Source: Borrelia turicatae 91E135 (GTDB lineage: Bacteria > Spirochaetota > Spirochaetia > Borreliales > Borreliaceae). Taken from it: DNA of 64,000 nt. Positions 8,440-21,070 of this stretch are shown here, in pieces; the first letter of the stretch is position 1, and each line of letters begins with the position of its first letter. The notes below the pieces were generated by a model, which saw only the letters and a list, made by a program, of their open reading frames with translations, had not been told where the DNA came from and did not search any database. Position numbers and translations under genes: made by a program. The stretch is taken from positions 1 to 64,000 of the forward strand of contig NC_008710.1 in assembly GCF_000012085.2 (NCBI RefSeq). The letters are read 5' to 3'.

Positions 8440-9216
8440 ATGATTATGATAGATATAAGTAGTATAAATCAAATAAAAGATATTTTCTCTAAAGTATTAG
8501 ATGTAAGTTTAATCAGCATTTTAGTTTATTATATCTATAAAAATGTTATTAATTCTTATTCTGTAAATTTACTCAAAGGAATGATCATCATTACATCCAT
8601 TGGTATCGTGTCTTATTATTTCAACTTATACACAATAAATTGGCTATTAAATTACATAGCAAACATATTGCCAATTGCAATGCTTATACTATTTCATCAA
8701 GAAATAAAAAAAATAATTATGCAAATTGGAAATTTTAATTTATCTTTTAAACTTGCAAACAACAAAGAAGAAACTACCAAAACTATTGTTGAGATAATAA
8801 AAACAATTAAGCATCTATCAGAAAATAAATCTGGTAGCTTAATCTGCATAGAAAAAAAAATACAATTAGATCAAATAATAAATAAAGGCATAAGATTAGA
8901 TTCCATTGTATCTAATGAAATACTAATATCAATTTTTGATTATGAAACACCTTTACATGATGGAGCAGTCATAATTAGTAATAACAAAATAGTTTATGCT
9001 GGTTCTTTCCTACCACTATCTAATGTCGAATCTATCAGCAAAACCTTTGGAACAAGACACAGAGCAGGGCTTGGGATTTCTGAAAATTCAGATGCAATAA
9101 CAATAATAACATCTGAAGAAACTGGTTCTATTTCACTCACACAAAACGGAAAATTAGAATATAATTTAAGCTTAAATGAAATCAAAAAAAAATTAAATCT
9201 TGCATTAATAGAATGA
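8440..9216 (+). CDS. cdaA: Diadenylate cyclase, membrane-anchored CdaA type
   Basis: The 258-residue enzyme should make cyclic di-AMP from two ATP at the inner membrane. Three hydrophobic segments fill residues about 20-38, 45-63 and 66-85; the cyclase domain follows, with the two diagnostic motifs DGA (PLHDGAVII, 174-176) and RHR (GTRHRAGLG, 206-208). No strong ribosome-binding site precedes the ATG at 8440; an in-frame ATG at 8446 is also possible. Three bases after its stop comes a CdaR-like gene, the usual partner. In Firmicutes glmM follows, but here acpS does. Confidence 0.93.
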   Translation: MIMIDISSINQIKDIFSKVLDVSLISILVYYIYKNVINSYSVNLLKGMIIITSIGIVSYYFNLYTINWLLNYIANILPIAMLILFHQEIKKIIMQIGNFNLSFKLANNKEETTKTIVEIIKTIKHLSENKSGSLICIEKKIQLDQIINKGIRLDSIVSNEILISIFDYETPLHDGAVIISNNKIVYAGSFLPLSNVESISKTFGTRHRAGLGISENSDAITIITSEETGSISLTQNGKLEYNLSLNEIKKKLNLALIE

Positions 9217-9219
9217 ATA

Positions 9220-10215
9220 ATGATTATAACTAAAAAATTTATGAATATAATAAAATTATTATTTGAAGATTGGCAAAATAAAGCTATTTCTATCCTAATA
9301 GCCATTATTATGTTCACGACATCTTACTTTCATAGTATAGAATCAATTACAATAGAAAAAAAATTTAATATTTTATTAGAAGATGAAGTTACATTAGGTA
9401 AAATACCTGATTTTAATAAAATGTTACTTACAGTCAAAATCAATAAAAAAGACTTAAAATATTTAGACCTTGACCGAATAACCTTATTAGTTGAAGCTAA
9501 TAACATAAAAGAAGCCGGGGAATATGAACTGCCAATAAAGATCAAAAACTTTAATCCCATACCTATTGTTGAATATAAGCTTTCAAAAAATAAAATTACA
9601 CTAAACCTTGATAAAAAAATCTCAAAATTAGTCAAAGTTGAACCCAAATTTAAATTACTTGAAAAAGAGGGTAAAGGAGAATATTTCATTGCCAAATATA
9701 ATATAGTACCTGAAAAATTAAAAATACATGGCCCTGAAAAAGTAATCAAGACAATAAACTCAATCAAAACCAAAATAAAAGAATTCGATATAAATACTGT
9801 ATTTATTTCAGAACATCTGGAAGTAATTTCTCCAAACCCACTAATAACGCTTGAGAAAAATCACGTAATAGTCAATATTACACTAGGTAAAAAATACATA
9901 CATACAACAATCAAAAACCCCAATTTAATTTTCAATAACCTAAAAAATGGACTGGAAATAAAAAATAAAGAAAAAATCTTAGACCCAGAAAATGAGATGT
10001 TTATTAAGATAAGAAGCGGACTCTCAGAAAAGATAATTAAAATGCATATAGCTAACAAAAATATTAATCTTAATCTCGATTTAAGTCAAATTGCAACTCC
10101 TGGAATTTATAATATTAACACAGATATAATACTTAAAAATAACACTCATGGCATAGAAGTGTATGAATATGAACCCAAAACAATAAAGATTGAAGTAATC
10201 TCAACAGAGCAATAA
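9220..10215 (+). CDS. cdaR: YbbR/CdaR-like extracytoplasmic protein
   Basis: The 331-residue protein has one N-terminal membrane segment ([18 protein letters not shown], about 25-42) and then a long beta-rich region that appears to contain repeated YbbR-type units, including the phrase [19 protein letters not shown] (about 164-185) typical of the second unit. CdaR proteins bind and modulate CdaA from outside the membrane. The position three bases after cdaA supports this role; the family assignment rests on context plus these repeats. Confidence 0.8.
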   Translation: MIITKKFMNIIKLLFEDWQNKAISILIAIIMFTTSYFHSIESITIEKKFNILLEDEVTLGKIPDFNKMLLTVKINKKDLKYLDLDRITLLVEANNIKEAGEYELPIKIKNFNPIPIVEYKLSKNKITLNLDKKISKLVKVEPKFKLLEKEGKGEYFIAKYNIVPEKLKIHGPEKVIKTINSIKTKIKEFDINTVFISEHLEVISPNPLITLEKNHVIVNITLGKKYIHTTIKNPNLIFNNLKNGLEIKNKEKILDPENEMFIKIRSGLSEKIIKMHIANKNINLNLDLSQIATPGIYNINTDIILKNNTHGIEVYEYEPKTIKIEVISTEQ

Positions 10216-10216
10216 A

Positions 10217-10594
10217 ATGACGAAATCAATAGGATGTGATATAATAAAAGTTACAAGATTTAATAGTTTTTTACAAAATAGAAAAAAATTAGAAAGATTT
10301 TTTACACAAAGAGAAATTGAAAATTCAGCAATGAAAGGAAAAGGGGTTTTAGAAAGTCTAGCTGGTAAGTTTTCAGCAAAGGAATCATTAATCAAAGCGC
10401 TAAGCCCACTAATAAATATCAAAATAAAATATTCACTTAAAGATATTGAAATTATAAGCTTACCAAAAGGTAACATAATATTCCAATTACACAATGATAT
10501 TAAAACTCTGATTAACCAAATGAATCTAAAATTATACTTGACAATTTCACATGAAAGGGAGTATGCTATTGCATTTGTAATAGTAGAGAATTAA
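10217..10594 (+). CDS. acpS: Holo-[acyl-carrier-protein] synthase
   Basis: This 125-residue protein transfers 4'-phosphopantetheine from CoA to acyl carrier protein. It shows the AcpS signature: [10 protein letters not shown] at residues 6-15 with the metal-binding Asp8, and [15 protein letters not shown] at 48-62 with the second acidic ligand. Length is normal. The ATG follows the cdaR stop by one base. Borrelia are thought to lack a complete fatty-acid synthesis pathway, so its carrier-protein substrate may serve another acyl-transfer step. Confidence 0.92.
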   Translation: MTKSIGCDIIKVTRFNSFLQNRKKLERFFTQREIENSAMKGKGVLESLAGKFSAKESLIKALSPLINIKIKYSLKDIEIISLPKGNIIFQLHNDIKTLINQMNLKLYLTISHEREYAIAFVIVEN

Positions 10595-10597
10595 TTT

Positions 10598-11446
10598 ATG
10601 AAAAAAATATCATATTTGACAAAATACGAAATTGAATGTCCTTTATGCAAACACAAATTTAGGAAAGAAGAACTATTAACAGGAAGTAGCAGATTAATAG
10701 CTGGGGAGTTAAAAGTTGATTTAAAGAGAGAGTATATAAAAAATGAAAAATATGGCAACATTTATCCCAGGATATATTCAATAACAGTATGTCCCAATTG
10801 TTATCTGGCTGCTTTCCCAAATGAGTTCAATGCAATAGCACTTATTAACAACAACATAAAACAAATTCTAATTATCCGTACTGATGAACGTAAAGAAATA
10901 AAATCAATTTTCGAAGACAACCTAAATTTTAATGAACCAAGAAGACTTCAAGAAGGAGCTGCTAGTTATATCCTTGCCATAATGTGTTATGAACATCTGG
11001 ACAAAACTCATAATCCAACTTTCAATCAAGCAAAATGTGCAATAAGATCGGCCTGGATCTTTGAAGATCTAGACAAAGAATATCCAAATCAAAACTATAA
11101 CTATTTACAAAAAATATTTTATCATAAAGCAGCATATCTTTATAAATTAACAATCGAAAAAGAGCAAAATAATTCAGAACCAATTAACGCTGAAATAGTA
11201 TTTGGTCCTGATACAGATAAAAATTATGGATATGACAGTGTTCTATACCTATCAAGTTTACTAGAATATTTTTATGGTAATAAAGAAGATAAACAATACA
11301 GATACAATCAATTAGTTGACATAAAAACTCTACTATCTAAAATAACCGGGATGGGAAAATCATCAAAAGAAAAGCCTTCAATACTTTTAGATAAAATAAA
11401 AGAAGTTTATTTTAAAATTTCAAACGAAATAAAAACTTTTAAATAA
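10598..11446 (+). CDS. DUF2225 zinc-ribbon protein
   Basis: The 282-residue protein has two cysteine pairs, CPLC at 14-17 and CPNC at 65-68, forming a likely zinc site, followed by a helical region that looks TPR-like (for example YEHLDKTHNPTFNQAKCAIRSAWIFEDL). This matches DUF2225, a family of unknown function found in spirochetes and Firmicutes. It is packed between acpS and truA with no spacing, so it is part of the cdaA-priA transcription unit. Confidence 0.75.
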   Translation: MKKISYLTKYEIECPLCKHKFRKEELLTGSSRLIAGELKVDLKREYIKNEKYGNIYPRIYSITVCPNCYLAAFPNEFNAIALINNNIKQILIIRTDERKEIKSIFEDNLNFNEPRRLQEGAASYILAIMCYEHLDKTHNPTFNQAKCAIRSAWIFEDLDKEYPNQNYNYLQKIFYHKAAYLYKLTIEKEQNNSEPINAEIVFGPDTDKNYGYDSVLYLSSLLEYFYGNKEDKQYRYNQLVDIKTLLSKITGMGKSSKEKPSILLDKIKEVYFKISNEIKTFK

Positions 11447-12184
11447 ATGAAAAAAGTACTTGCAAAAATAACATATGACGGTTCGCTATATTATGGATTT
11501 CAAATCCAACCAAAAAAACCAACAATTCAAGGAGAAATTGAAAAGGTATTAGAGAAAATAAGTAAAACAAAGATTAAAATTCATTCAGCAGGCAGAACAG
11601 ATAAAGGAGTACATGCAAGAGGACAAATAATATCTTTTTATATAAAAATAAATATTAAGCTCAAAAATCTAAAAACAGCAATAAATTCCCTATTAAAGGA
11701 CGATATTAGAATAATAAAATTAAAGTACGTAGAAGATAAATTTCAACCTAGATTTGATGCCAAGAGAAGAAAATATAGCTATTACATACTCAACAATGAA
11801 AACCACTATCCTTGGGAAGGATATCGGGCTTATTATGTAAAGAAAAAACTAAATATTAATAGACTAAATGAAATGGCCGAAATGCTAATTGGAATACACG
11901 ATTTTACTACCTTCTCATGCATAAGAGACCAAACAAACTCAAAATTGAAAGAAATTTATTATGCTAGATTTAAGAAAAAAAATAAATTTATAATCTTTGA
12001 AATAATAGGCTCTTCATTTTTATGGAAAATGGTAAGATCAATAGTAGGAGTAATGATCGATATAGAGATAAAAAATGAACCTGTCGATACTTTTAAAAAA
12101 ATTTTAAACTCAAAAAATAGAAAACTTACAAGAAAAACAGCACCCGCTAAAGCTTTATTTTTAGATAAGGTTTTTTATGAATAA
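11447..12184 (+). CDS. truA: tRNA pseudouridine(38-40) synthase
   Basis: TruA isomerises uridines in the tRNA anticodon arm. The 245-residue sequence carries SAGRTDKGVHARGQ with the catalytic Asp52, followed by RFDAKRRKYSYYI and GSSFLWKMVRSIVGVM, all conserved in the family. The ATG begins directly after the preceding stop and the end overlaps the next gene by 8 bases. Confidence 0.95.
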   Translation: MKKVLAKITYDGSLYYGFQIQPKKPTIQGEIEKVLEKISKTKIKIHSAGRTDKGVHARGQIISFYIKINIKLKNLKTAINSLLKDDIRIIKLKYVEDKFQPRFDAKRRKYSYYILNNENHYPWEGYRAYYVKKKLNINRLNEMAEMLIGIHDFTTFSCIRDQTNSKLKEIYYARFKKKNKFIIFEIIGSSFLWKMVRSIVGVMIDIEIKNEPVDTFKKILNSKNRKLTRKTAPAKALFLDKVFYE

Positions 12185-12755
12185 AAGCAAATTGCTTAAA
12201 AAATTGATACTTCTCAGAACACTTAAAAACAATATATCGGAAAATATTTATAGCAAACAAGAAGAATTTGAGAAACTTAAAAATCAAATAATCAAAGCCA
12301 GAAACATAAAAATTTTAAAACACACAGAACAAAAAGATATAAAAGAAAATAATAGATTAATAAAATCAACAGGATACAAAATAAATAAAAATGACAAAAA
12401 AGGTTTATTAATAGTATATATAGATAAAAAATATCTAAATCAAAATGCAAAAATAATAGTAAAAAAATGGTGTGAAAGTATTAAAATATTAAATTACAAA
12501 ATAATAGATAATCCTAACACTCTAACCTTCGAGATTAACAACCAACAACCTAAAGCAATTCTTGCATGTGAAGAAGTAGCATTATTCTTAAACCAACACT
12601 TAAGAATACAAATTGTGAGAGGATTTGAATTAAACTTTAAAGGAATTCCAATAGTATTTACATATCTCCCTACAAATCAAGTAACAAATCCAGAAATCAA
12701 AAAAGAAATCTGGCAAGACTTAAAAATCATAAAAGGTATAATAAAATATGGATAA
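12177..12755 (+). CDS. Hypothetical protein between truA and priA
   Basis: I do not recognise this 192-residue protein. It is lysine-rich with a helical N-terminal half (residues 1-60 probably coiled) and a more compact C-terminal half containing KGLLIVYIDKKYL and FNFKGIPIVFTYLP-like beta stretches. There is no signal peptide, so it is likely cytoplasmic. It overlaps truA at its start and priA at its end, each by 8 bases, which argues for translational coupling. Four-frame alternatives are much shorter, so the reading frame is secure; the function is not. Confidence 0.75.
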   Translation: MNKSKLLKKLILLRTLKNNISENIYSKQEEFEKLKNQIIKARNIKILKHTEQKDIKENNRLIKSTGYKINKNDKKGLLIVYIDKKYLNQNAKIIVKKWCESIKILNYKIIDNPNTLTFEINNQQPKAILACEEVALFLNQHLRIQIVRGFELNFKGIPIVFTYLPTNQVTNPEIKKEIWQDLKIIKGIIKYG

Positions 12756-14724
12756 AAACTCAGAACACAATTTTTACTATGAAATTGCGTTTAATATTCC
12801 CGTAAATAGACTTTTTTTTTATAAATATAACTTAAAATTAGAAACAGGAATAAGAATAATAACAAATTTTAATGGAAAAGACACAATTGGAATCATAATT
12901 AAAAGATATGCTAAGGAAGAACTTAAGGAAAATTTCACATTTGAAATAAAAGATATAATAAAAGTCATTGACAAGAATGCAATAATAATAGAACATAACA
13001 TCAATCTTGCACACTGGATCAGTCAAAAAACATTTTCTGGATTTGGAGAAACTCTATTTTGTGGGTTACCTAAAATTTCAACTTCAAATAAAGAAATCAA
13101 AAATAATGACAATGAAAATTTAAGCTATAAACTACCCATTCAATTAAATGAAGAACAAAATAGTATTTATAAAGAAATTATTGAATCAAACATACAAAAT
13201 ACATTTTACTTATTTGGTGTCCCCGGCTCTGGAAAAACAGAAATATTTATCAAACTATGCGAAAACTATTTGGAACAAAAAAAACAAATAATTTTCTTAA
13301 TTCCCGAAATTTCTCTGGGCTATCAAATAATTAAAAGGATAAAATCAAATCTAAGCACAAATAAAGTCTATGAATATAACTCAAAAGTATCAAATTCAAC
13401 GAAAACCTTAATATGGAATAAAGTCAAGAATGGAGAAAATTTAATTATAATTGGTGTTAAGAGCGCATTAATGTTGCCATTTAAGAATTTAGGGTTAATA
13501 ATAATGGACGAAGAACATGAATACACATATAAATCTGAAAACACCCCAAGATTTCATTCAAGACACATAGGATTTTTTCTACAAAGCACATTTAATGCCA
13601 AATTTGTAATGGGAAGTGCAACACCATCACTTGAAGCATATCTTGCCATGGAAAATAATCAGATAAAAAAAATGGTTTTAAAAAATAAATTTTTTGAAAG
13701 AACATTCAAAGAACTTAAAATAATAGACATGAAAAAAGAACGCCAAATAATATCTTCAGAATTGCTTTACAGTATACAAAAAAGTTTAATTGATAAAAGA
13801 CAAGCACTAATATTTATCAATAAAAGAGGATATTCAAAAACACTTGAATGCAAGATTTGTGGACATATAATTTACTGTCCACATTGTTCTTTCAATTTAA
13901 TTTACCATAAAAGTGAAAATAAACTCATCTGTCATTACTGTAATTACAAAACAAACATAATAAATAATTGTCCTAATTGCAACTCACAAGATATCATATA
14001 CAAAACATATGGGATTCAATTTATTGAAAGAGAATTAAAAAATTTTTTGCCGAATGCAAGAATAGCAAGAACAGACTCCGATCTTAATAAAAAAGAAATT
14101 ATTCAATCAATAAATGCATTTGAAAATGGACAATTAGATATCTTAATTGGAACACAAATCATTGCAAAAGGTTTTAATTTTAAACAGATCAAAACACTAG
14201 GTATCATTAATGCAGATATTGGAATGGGTTTACCTGATTTTAGAAGCAGTGAAAGAATTTTTGCAATAATCTCACAAGTACTAGGCAGAGCTGCAAGATT
14301 CCAAAGTGACAACACAATTATTATTCAAACAAAAAATCCGGATTATTATCCTATAAAATACGCATATGAGGGCAAATATGAAGAATTTTATAAAGAAGAA
14401 ATAAAAATTCGAAAAGAATTAAATTATCCTCCTTTTAAAAAAATCATTAGAATAGTAATTAGAAGCAAAAAACAAGAAACTGCTAGACATAAATGTTTAG
14501 AATTTTTTGAAATATCTAAAGAGTTATTAAATGATAAGATCGAATATCTTGGCCCATCAAAAGCACCCATGTCAAAAATATCCAAATACTATAGGTATAA
14601 TATAATATATTTATCAAAATCATTCAATTTACTTGAAAAGCTAATACGTCACACAAAAGAAAAAATAAAATTAACAAGAGATACATACATTGAAATAGAT
14701 TATTACCCAATTTCATTGCTTTAA
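12748..14724 (+). CDS. priA: Primosomal replication restart helicase PriA
   Basis: PriA reloads the replisome at stalled or recombined forks. The 658-residue protein has Walker A GVPGSGKT ending at residue 164, the DEEH box at 254-257 and [10 protein letters not shown] after it. Eight cysteines in four pairs (about 368/371, 377/380, 395/398, 408/411) form the family's two zinc sites. Helicase motifs V and VI ([20 protein letters not shown]) are present. The N-terminal DNA-binding part is shorter than in E. coli (732 residues). Its end overlaps the convergent udk gene by 4 bases. Confidence 0.95.
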   Translation: MDKNSEHNFYYEIAFNIPVNRLFFYKYNLKLETGIRIITNFNGKDTIGIIIKRYAKEELKENFTFEIKDIIKVIDKNAIIIEHNINLAHWISQKTFSGFGETLFCGLPKISTSNKEIKNNDNENLSYKLPIQLNEEQNSIYKEIIESNIQNTFYLFGVPGSGKTEIFIKLCENYLEQKKQIIFLIPEISLGYQIIKRIKSNLSTNKVYEYNSKVSNSTKTLIWNKVKNGENLIIIGVKSALMLPFKNLGLIIMDEEHEYTYKSENTPRFHSRHIGFFLQSTFNAKFVMGSATPSLEAYLAMENNQIKKMVLKNKFFERTFKELKIIDMKKERQIISSELLYSIQKSLIDKRQALIFINKRGYSKTLECKICGHIIYCPHCSFNLIYHKSENKLICHYCNYKTNIINNCPNCNSQDIIYKTYGIQFIERELKNFLPNARIARTDSDLNKKEIIQSINAFENGQLDILIGTQIIAKGFNFKQIKTLGIINADIGMGLPDFRSSERIFAIISQVLGRAARFQSDNTIIIQTKNPDYYPIKYAYEGKYEEFYKEEIKIRKELNYPPFKKIIRIVIRSKKQETARHKCLEFFEISKELLNDKIEYLGPSKAPMSKISKYYRYNIIYLSKSFNLLEKLIRHTKEKIKLTRDTYIEIDYYPISLL

Positions 14725-15341
14725 AAAAAAACTGAACTTTCTTGTCCAAGAGTTCTTAAGAAAGATGAGAGAACATAAAGGGCTTTATCATTATGTCCTC
14801 CTTCAGGAATAATAAGGTCAGCATATTCCTTAGTAGGTTCAATAAATCTATAATATCCTGCCCTAGTAGTACTTAAATACTGTTCAATAACGGATTCCAA
14901 TGTACGCCCCCTCTTAGACATATCTCGTTCAAGTCTCCTAATAAACCTAATATCATTAGGCGTATCAATATATATCTTTAAATCTATCAAATTGCGTACT
15001 CTCTCTTCAACAAAAATCATAATACCTTCAACAATAACAACAGGAGTTGGAACTATTTCAACGGTTTCATCTTTTCTTTTATGATTAATAAAATCATAAA
15101 GAGGCATATGAATTAACTTATTTTCTTTTAGTTTCTTTAAGTGCTTATAAAACAAATTGTTATCAAAAGCATCTGGATGATCAAAATTAACATCTAAAAA
15201 TTCATATTCATAATCACCGACACTTTTATAATAATTATCTTGCGATATAAGAACAAATTCAGGAATAACTTCACTAATTTTATTAACAACTGTAGTTTTC
15301 CCACTCCCAGATCCACCTGTTATTCCGATAATTTTAACCAT
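14721..15341 (-). CDS. udk: Uridine kinase
   Basis: The 206-residue protein phosphorylates uridine or cytidine in pyrimidine salvage, important in an organism without de novo synthesis. Walker [10 protein letters not shown] is at residues 9-17; [16 protein letters not shown] and [12 protein letters not shown] are typical uridine kinase motifs. Eight bases at its start overlap the end of the upstream rhodanese-like gene. Confidence 0.92.
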   Translation of the reverse strand: MVKIIGITGGSGSGKTTVVNKISEVIPEFVLISQDNYYKSVGDYEYEFLDVNFDHPDAFDNNLFYKHLKKLKENKLIHMPLYDFINHKRKDETVEIVPTPVVIVEGIMIFVEERVRNLIDLKIYIDTPNDIRFIRRLERDMSKRGRTLESVIEQYLSTTRAGYYRFIEPTKEYADLIIPEGGHNDKALYVLSSFLRTLGQESSVFF

Positions 15342-15723
15342 TAACCTCTTCTTTAGAACTAGGCAATTTAGGCATGTTTTTTAAAGTTCCTGCAACAAAT
15401 ACATTATTAAAGCCTAATCCTTTTAAAATTTTCTTAGCTTCAATAGACTTGTTAAAAGTTTTACCATAAATTATTATTTGGGTTTCAACATTACCTAACT
15501 TATCTTTTTTAGCAAACAAATCCTTAAAAGGAATATTGATTGATTTTGCATAATGAGATTTACTATATTCTTTGGGGGATCTAATATCTAATATTTTTGC
15601 ACCATTTTTAATTTTTTCCAGTAAAACCAAATTAGTTCTTTTCATCTTTAAAACAATAAAGAACCAAATATAAAAAAAGAGAAAAACTATCAAACATATA
15701 AGCTTTATATAACTAACAATCAT
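15334..15723 (-). CDS. Membrane-anchored rhodanese-like protein without catalytic cysteine
   Basis: The 129-residue protein has one N-terminal membrane helix (residues about 5-26) and then a rhodanese domain: [25 protein letters not shown] matches the family's first half. The active-site loop, normally C-x4-5-[RK]-S, reads YGKTFNKS (86-93), so Gly87 stands where the persulfide cysteine belongs. It is therefore unlikely to be a sulfurtransferase and may act as a binding module. Neighbour overlap suggests cotranscription with udk. Confidence 0.8.
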   Translation of the reverse strand: MIVSYIKLICLIVFLFFYIWFFIVLKMKRTNLVLLEKIKNGAKILDIRSPKEYSKSHYAKSINIPFKDLFAKKDKLGNVETQIIIYGKTFNKSIEAKKILKGLGFNNVFVAGTLKNMPKLPSSKEEVNG

Positions 15724-15851
15724 ATCTTTTATAAAACAATAATATCAAAAAAAAAGAAATAAATGCAATAAAATTGAATTGTTTTTTAGTAAAATTAATA
15801 TAAAATTCAAGTAAATCAATGATTTTATGCTAAAGAGTAAGTAACAAAAAA

Positions 15852-16820
15852 ATGAAAAAAAAAAGGAATAAATGGACTAGAATAAAACAAAAAATTAAGT
15901 TCATTATATTAAAAATACTGAGAAAACAGCTAAAGAATATCCTCAAAGATCCAAAATTAATACTGATTAGCACATTACAAATAACAACTGGTTCACTCTT
16001 AATGGCAATATCCACAAACATTTTATACATACCACACGGACTTTTAAGTGGTGGCATTGCAGGAATTGCACTTATGATGCATTACCTCTTAAACTTTAAT
16101 CTAGGACTTACAATATTCATATTAAACATTCCATTATTCATTATTGGAATCAAGTTCTTAAATATAACATTTGTAATTCAAAGCTGGATCGCAATGGCTT
16201 TATACTCACTCATAGTCAACTATTCACAATTTTTACAATACAAAATGCAAATAAACGATATGATACTTGTATCAATTTTAGCAGGTCTCATATCAGGTCT
16301 TGGACTTGGTCTAATCTTTAGAGCAAAGGGATCATCAGGTGGTACAGACATTGTCTCCATGATAATTAAAGAAAAATATTCAATTAGCATTGGAACTACA
16401 AATTTCCTATTTAACCTTGCAGTTTTACTAATTGCAGCAGCCTTTTTCAATATTGAAATTGCCCTTTACACTTTAATTGCTTCATTTGTAACAGCTATAA
16501 TGACGGATAAGACAAGTACAGGATTTGGTAATCAAAAAGCAATCCTTATTATCTCAGATAAAGGAAAAGAAATATCTTATTTGCTTACCAATAAATTAAA
16601 AGTAGCAGCTACACTACTTGAGGGAAAAGGTGCTTGGGCTGGAAACGATAAAACTATAGTTTTTATAGTAGTTCCTACAATGCGTATGTCCAGAATTAAA
16701 TATATTTCTCAAAAAATTGACCCTAACTGCTTCATTACAGTACTCAACACAAATGAAATAACTGGTGGAAAAAAAATTATTGAATCACCAATTACAAATA
16801 AATACGATACTACAACTTAA
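15852..16820 (+). CDS. YitT-family membrane protein (DUF161/DUF2179)
   Basis: The 322-residue protein has a basic N-terminus (MKKKRNKWTRIKQK), about five or six membrane segments between residues 40 and 215 with LLSGGIAGIALMMHYLLNFNLG and GLIFRAKGSSGGTDIVSMII typical of the YitT family, and a soluble C-terminal DUF2179 domain (about 225-310). Function is unknown; a transport role is usually assumed. It is convergent with the pseudouridine synthase gene, overlapping by 4 bases. Confidence 0.82.
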   Translation: MKKKRNKWTRIKQKIKFIILKILRKQLKNILKDPKLILISTLQITTGSLLMAISTNILYIPHGLLSGGIAGIALMMHYLLNFNLGLTIFILNIPLFIIGIKFLNITFVIQSWIAMALYSLIVNYSQFLQYKMQINDMILVSILAGLISGLGLGLIFRAKGSSGGTDIVSMIIKEKYSISIGTTNFLFNLAVLLIAAAFFNIEIALYTLIASFVTAIMTDKTSTGFGNQKAILIISDKGKEISYLLTNKLKVAATLLEGKGAWAGNDKTIVFIVVPTMRMSRIKYISQKIDPNCFITVLNTNEITGGKKIIESPITNKYDTTT

Positions 16821-17797
16821 AACTTATCTAAAAATACAATAAAATCATTAACAAGTATACTTAACGTCTCTTTATCGTAAAATATCGATAAAAAATTAAT
16901 GAATCTTTGTGGAAATACTGAAATAAATTTTTTCAAAGAACCTTCTTTAATATTAATTTCAAGTTTGAAAGCATGAAGCATCAAAGACATTTCTTTAAAC
17001 TCTTTATCCAATCTAGCATAAATACTATCTCCTAATATTGGATGATTTAAATGCTTCATATGAACTCTTAATTGATGAGTACGTCCTGTTTTAGGCTTTA
17101 GAGCTACCAAGGAATAATTACCTATACTAGCCAATACTCTATACTCAGTTAATGCCCTCTTTCCCCTATTCTCATGCACGCTAAATCTTTTTCTATCATG
17201 TCTATCTCTATCTATAAAAGTTTCAATAATACCAGAATCAATTTTAAAATTGCCTTTAACAACTGCAATATAAACTTTCTTAACAAATCTTTCCTTAAAC
17301 TGTCTAGATAAGAAATTTAAAGTTTTCAAATTTTTAGCACAAATCATCACACCAGACGTTTCTTTATCTAACCGATGCACAATTCCGGGTCTAAGTTTAT
17401 CCTCCTGAAAACTATCTCTTAAGCCCGAGATATGGTATAAAAGAAAATTTACAATAGTATTCTCTAAGTTAGATATACCAGGATGACTTAAAATACCTTG
17501 GGGTTTATCCACAACAATGACATTTATATCTTCATAAAGAATACTAATAGGCAAATTCAAAGGTCTTACATATTCCCTTAAATTAATTTCTTCATTAAAC
17601 TCTATTAATATTTTATCATCTACAAAAACGGGTCTTGATAATTTTATTGCAACAAAAACACCATCATGATATTTAAAAGCTTTTACCTCTCTTTTCTTAA
17701 TTTGGCTTCTAGTAAAAAGACACAAATCTTCAGACAAATAAATATCCAATCTTTGAGAATCTTTCCTTACAATAAACTCTTTTTGAAATTTTTTCAT
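16817..17797 (-). CDS. rluD: RluA-family 23S rRNA pseudouridine synthase (RluD-like)
   Basis: The 326-residue enzyme has an N-terminal S4-like RNA-binding region (about residues 12-70) and a catalytic domain with HRLDKETSGVMICAK, where Asp144 is the catalytic residue, and KTGRTHQLRVHMKHLNHPILGD. Domain order and length fit RluD. The precise target uridines are inferred. It directly follows the small gene upstream with no gap. Confidence 0.9.
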   Translation of the reverse strand: MKKFQKEFIVRKDSQRLDIYLSEDLCLFTRSQIKKREVKAFKYHDGVFVAIKLSRPVFVDDKILIEFNEEINLREYVRPLNLPISILYEDINVIVVDKPQGILSHPGISNLENTIVNFLLYHISGLRDSFQEDKLRPGIVHRLDKETSGVMICAKNLKTLNFLSRQFKERFVKKVYIAVVKGNFKIDSGIIETFIDRDRHDRKRFSVHENRGKRALTEYRVLASIGNYSLVALKPKTGRTHQLRVHMKHLNHPILGDSIYARLDKEFKEMSLMLHAFKLEINIKEGSLKKFISVFPQRFINFLSIFYDKETLSILVNDFIVFLDKF

Positions 17798-18295
17798 CTA
17801 ATAACTAAAACAATCAATCAAGGCAATTATTAAAGATATTGCTAACCCAGCTGACGCTGAAATCATAAATTTTTTAAAAGTTTCATCTTTTGAAAGCTCA
17901 AAACCACTTGAGAAAGGATATGGAAAATTTTTTCCATCCATATTATTAAAATAATAAGATAAATCAAAACAATACAAACCTACAAATAACGCTATAGGAA
18001 AAGTGCCAACACTTATTGCTGAAAACCTAAATAATTTCTTACCCCAATTAGAATTAATAGTTTTTTCTATATTTAAATCTTTATTTTCTTGAACATCTTT
18101 ATAAAAAAAATCATCATTAGATTCAAGCCTCACAAAAAATTCACTACCAAAATCAATATTATTTTCGCTGGAGGAAATTTTATCTCGCAGCGAAAATTTA
18201 TAATTTAAATATTCCAACTCAAATTTAAAATAATCCAAAGAATTTGAATAAAGAATAAAAACATTAAAAAGCAAGAGCAAAAATCTAATCATCAA
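17798..18295 (-). CDS. Hypothetical exported or membrane protein
   Basis: This 165-residue protein is not recognised. It starts with a signal-like segment (MMIRFLLLLFNVFILYSNSL), has a charged middle, and carries two hydrophobic segments near residues 93-113 and 143-162. It sits between pfp and the pseudouridine synthase gene, four bases after pfp, so it is transcribed with them. Confidence 0.65.
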   Translation of the reverse strand: MMIRFLLLLFNVFILYSNSLDYFKFELEYLNYKFSLRDKISSSENNIDFGSEFFVRLESNDDFFYKDVQENKDLNIEKTINSNWGKKLFRFSAISVGTFPIALFVGLYCFDLSYYFNNMDGKNFPYPFSSGFELSKDETFKKFMISASAGLAISLIIALIDCFSY

Positions 18296-18299
18296 TACT

Positions 18300-19988
<1,689 letters not shown>

Positions 19989-20032
19989 CTAATTATTATT
20001 AAATAAATAGTAAAATAATTAACCATGAATAT

Positions 20033-21070
20033 CTACATATGATTTAAAAATAAAGTAGCATCACCATAAGAGAAAAATTTATAATTCATTTTTACAGCTT
20101 CCCTGTAAGCACTAAATACAAAATCCTTACCACCAAACGAAGAGACTAACATTAAAAGAGTTGATTCTGGTGTATGAAAATTGGTAAAAAGCATATCAAC
20201 AAATTTAAATTCATACCCCTTTCCTGGGTAAATAAAAAGATTAGTTTTTTGTTCACCTCTTACAAAACCTTTTTGCTTATCATAAGCAGATTCTAATGCT
20301 CTAAGAGTAGTAGTTCCAATAGCCAAAATCTTCTTACCTAAAGCCTTTGACTCCTCAAGTCTAAGCGCTACAGAATTTTTTATTGAAAAACTTTCAAAAT
20401 GCATTTTATGTTCCTCTATTGTCTTAGTTCTTACAGGAAGAAAAGTACCAAGCCCAACATGAAGTGTAATAAAATCGTATTCAATATTATTTTCATCCAA
20501 TTTAGAAAACAGTTCCTCACTAAAATGTAACCCCGCTGTAGCTGATGCTGATGAACCAATATATTTTGAATAAATCGTTCGATAACGCTCCTCATCCGCT
20601 CTATCATAGTTTCTCTTAATATAAGGTGGCAAAGGAATAAGTCCATGCTGTTCAAAGTAAGACTCACTCACACACTTATTAAATTTAATTATAAATTCAT
20701 TATCTGTCTTTGAAATTATTTGAGCCAATAAACCTTGAGGAAACATATAAACTTTGCCAATATTCTGTTTTTTAGCCTTAGAAATTAAAGATGTAAATTC
20801 ATCCCCTGCCAATCTATCTAGAATTAAAAACTCAATACTACCTCCATGCTCCGTCTTGGCATATATTCTCGATTTCCTAACCCTTGAATCATTAAACACC
20901 AAAAAAGTATTGCTATTAATGTACTTAAAAATATCGTTTATTGAATCATTATGATAAATTTTCTGATTTCCAGAATCTAGCACCATTAATCTTGACAAGC
21001 CTCTTTTCTCACTTGGATACTGTGCTATTAACTTACATGGTAGATCAAAATAAAATTCTTTAGTATCCAT
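20033..21070 (-). CDS. queA: S-adenosylmethionine:tRNA ribosyltransferase-isomerase
   Basis: QueA adds the cyclopentene precursor ring to preQ1 already inserted in tRNA, a late step of queuosine synthesis. The 345-residue sequence has the family's start [25 protein letters not shown] and conserved [24 protein letters not shown] and [15 protein letters not shown]. Its start overlaps the end of ruvB by 11 bases. Early preQ1 synthesis genes are not in the window; two VUT-family membrane proteins 26 kb away may import the base. Confidence 0.94.
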   Translation of the reverse strand: MDTKEFYFDLPCKLIAQYPSEKRGLSRLMVLDSGNQKIYHNDSINDIFKYINSNTFLVFNDSRVRKSRIYAKTEHGGSIEFLILDRLAGDEFTSLISKAKKQNIGKVYMFPQGLLAQIISKTDNEFIIKFNKCVSESYFEQHGLIPLPPYIKRNYDRADEERYRTIYSKYIGSSASATAGLHFSEELFSKLDENNIEYDFITLHVGLGTFLPVRTKTIEEHKMHFESFSIKNSVALRLEESKALGKKILAIGTTTLRALESAYDKQKGFVRGEQKTNLFIYPGKGYEFKFVDMLFTNFHTPESTLLMLVSSFGGKDFVFSAYREAVKMNYKFFSYGDATLFLNHM

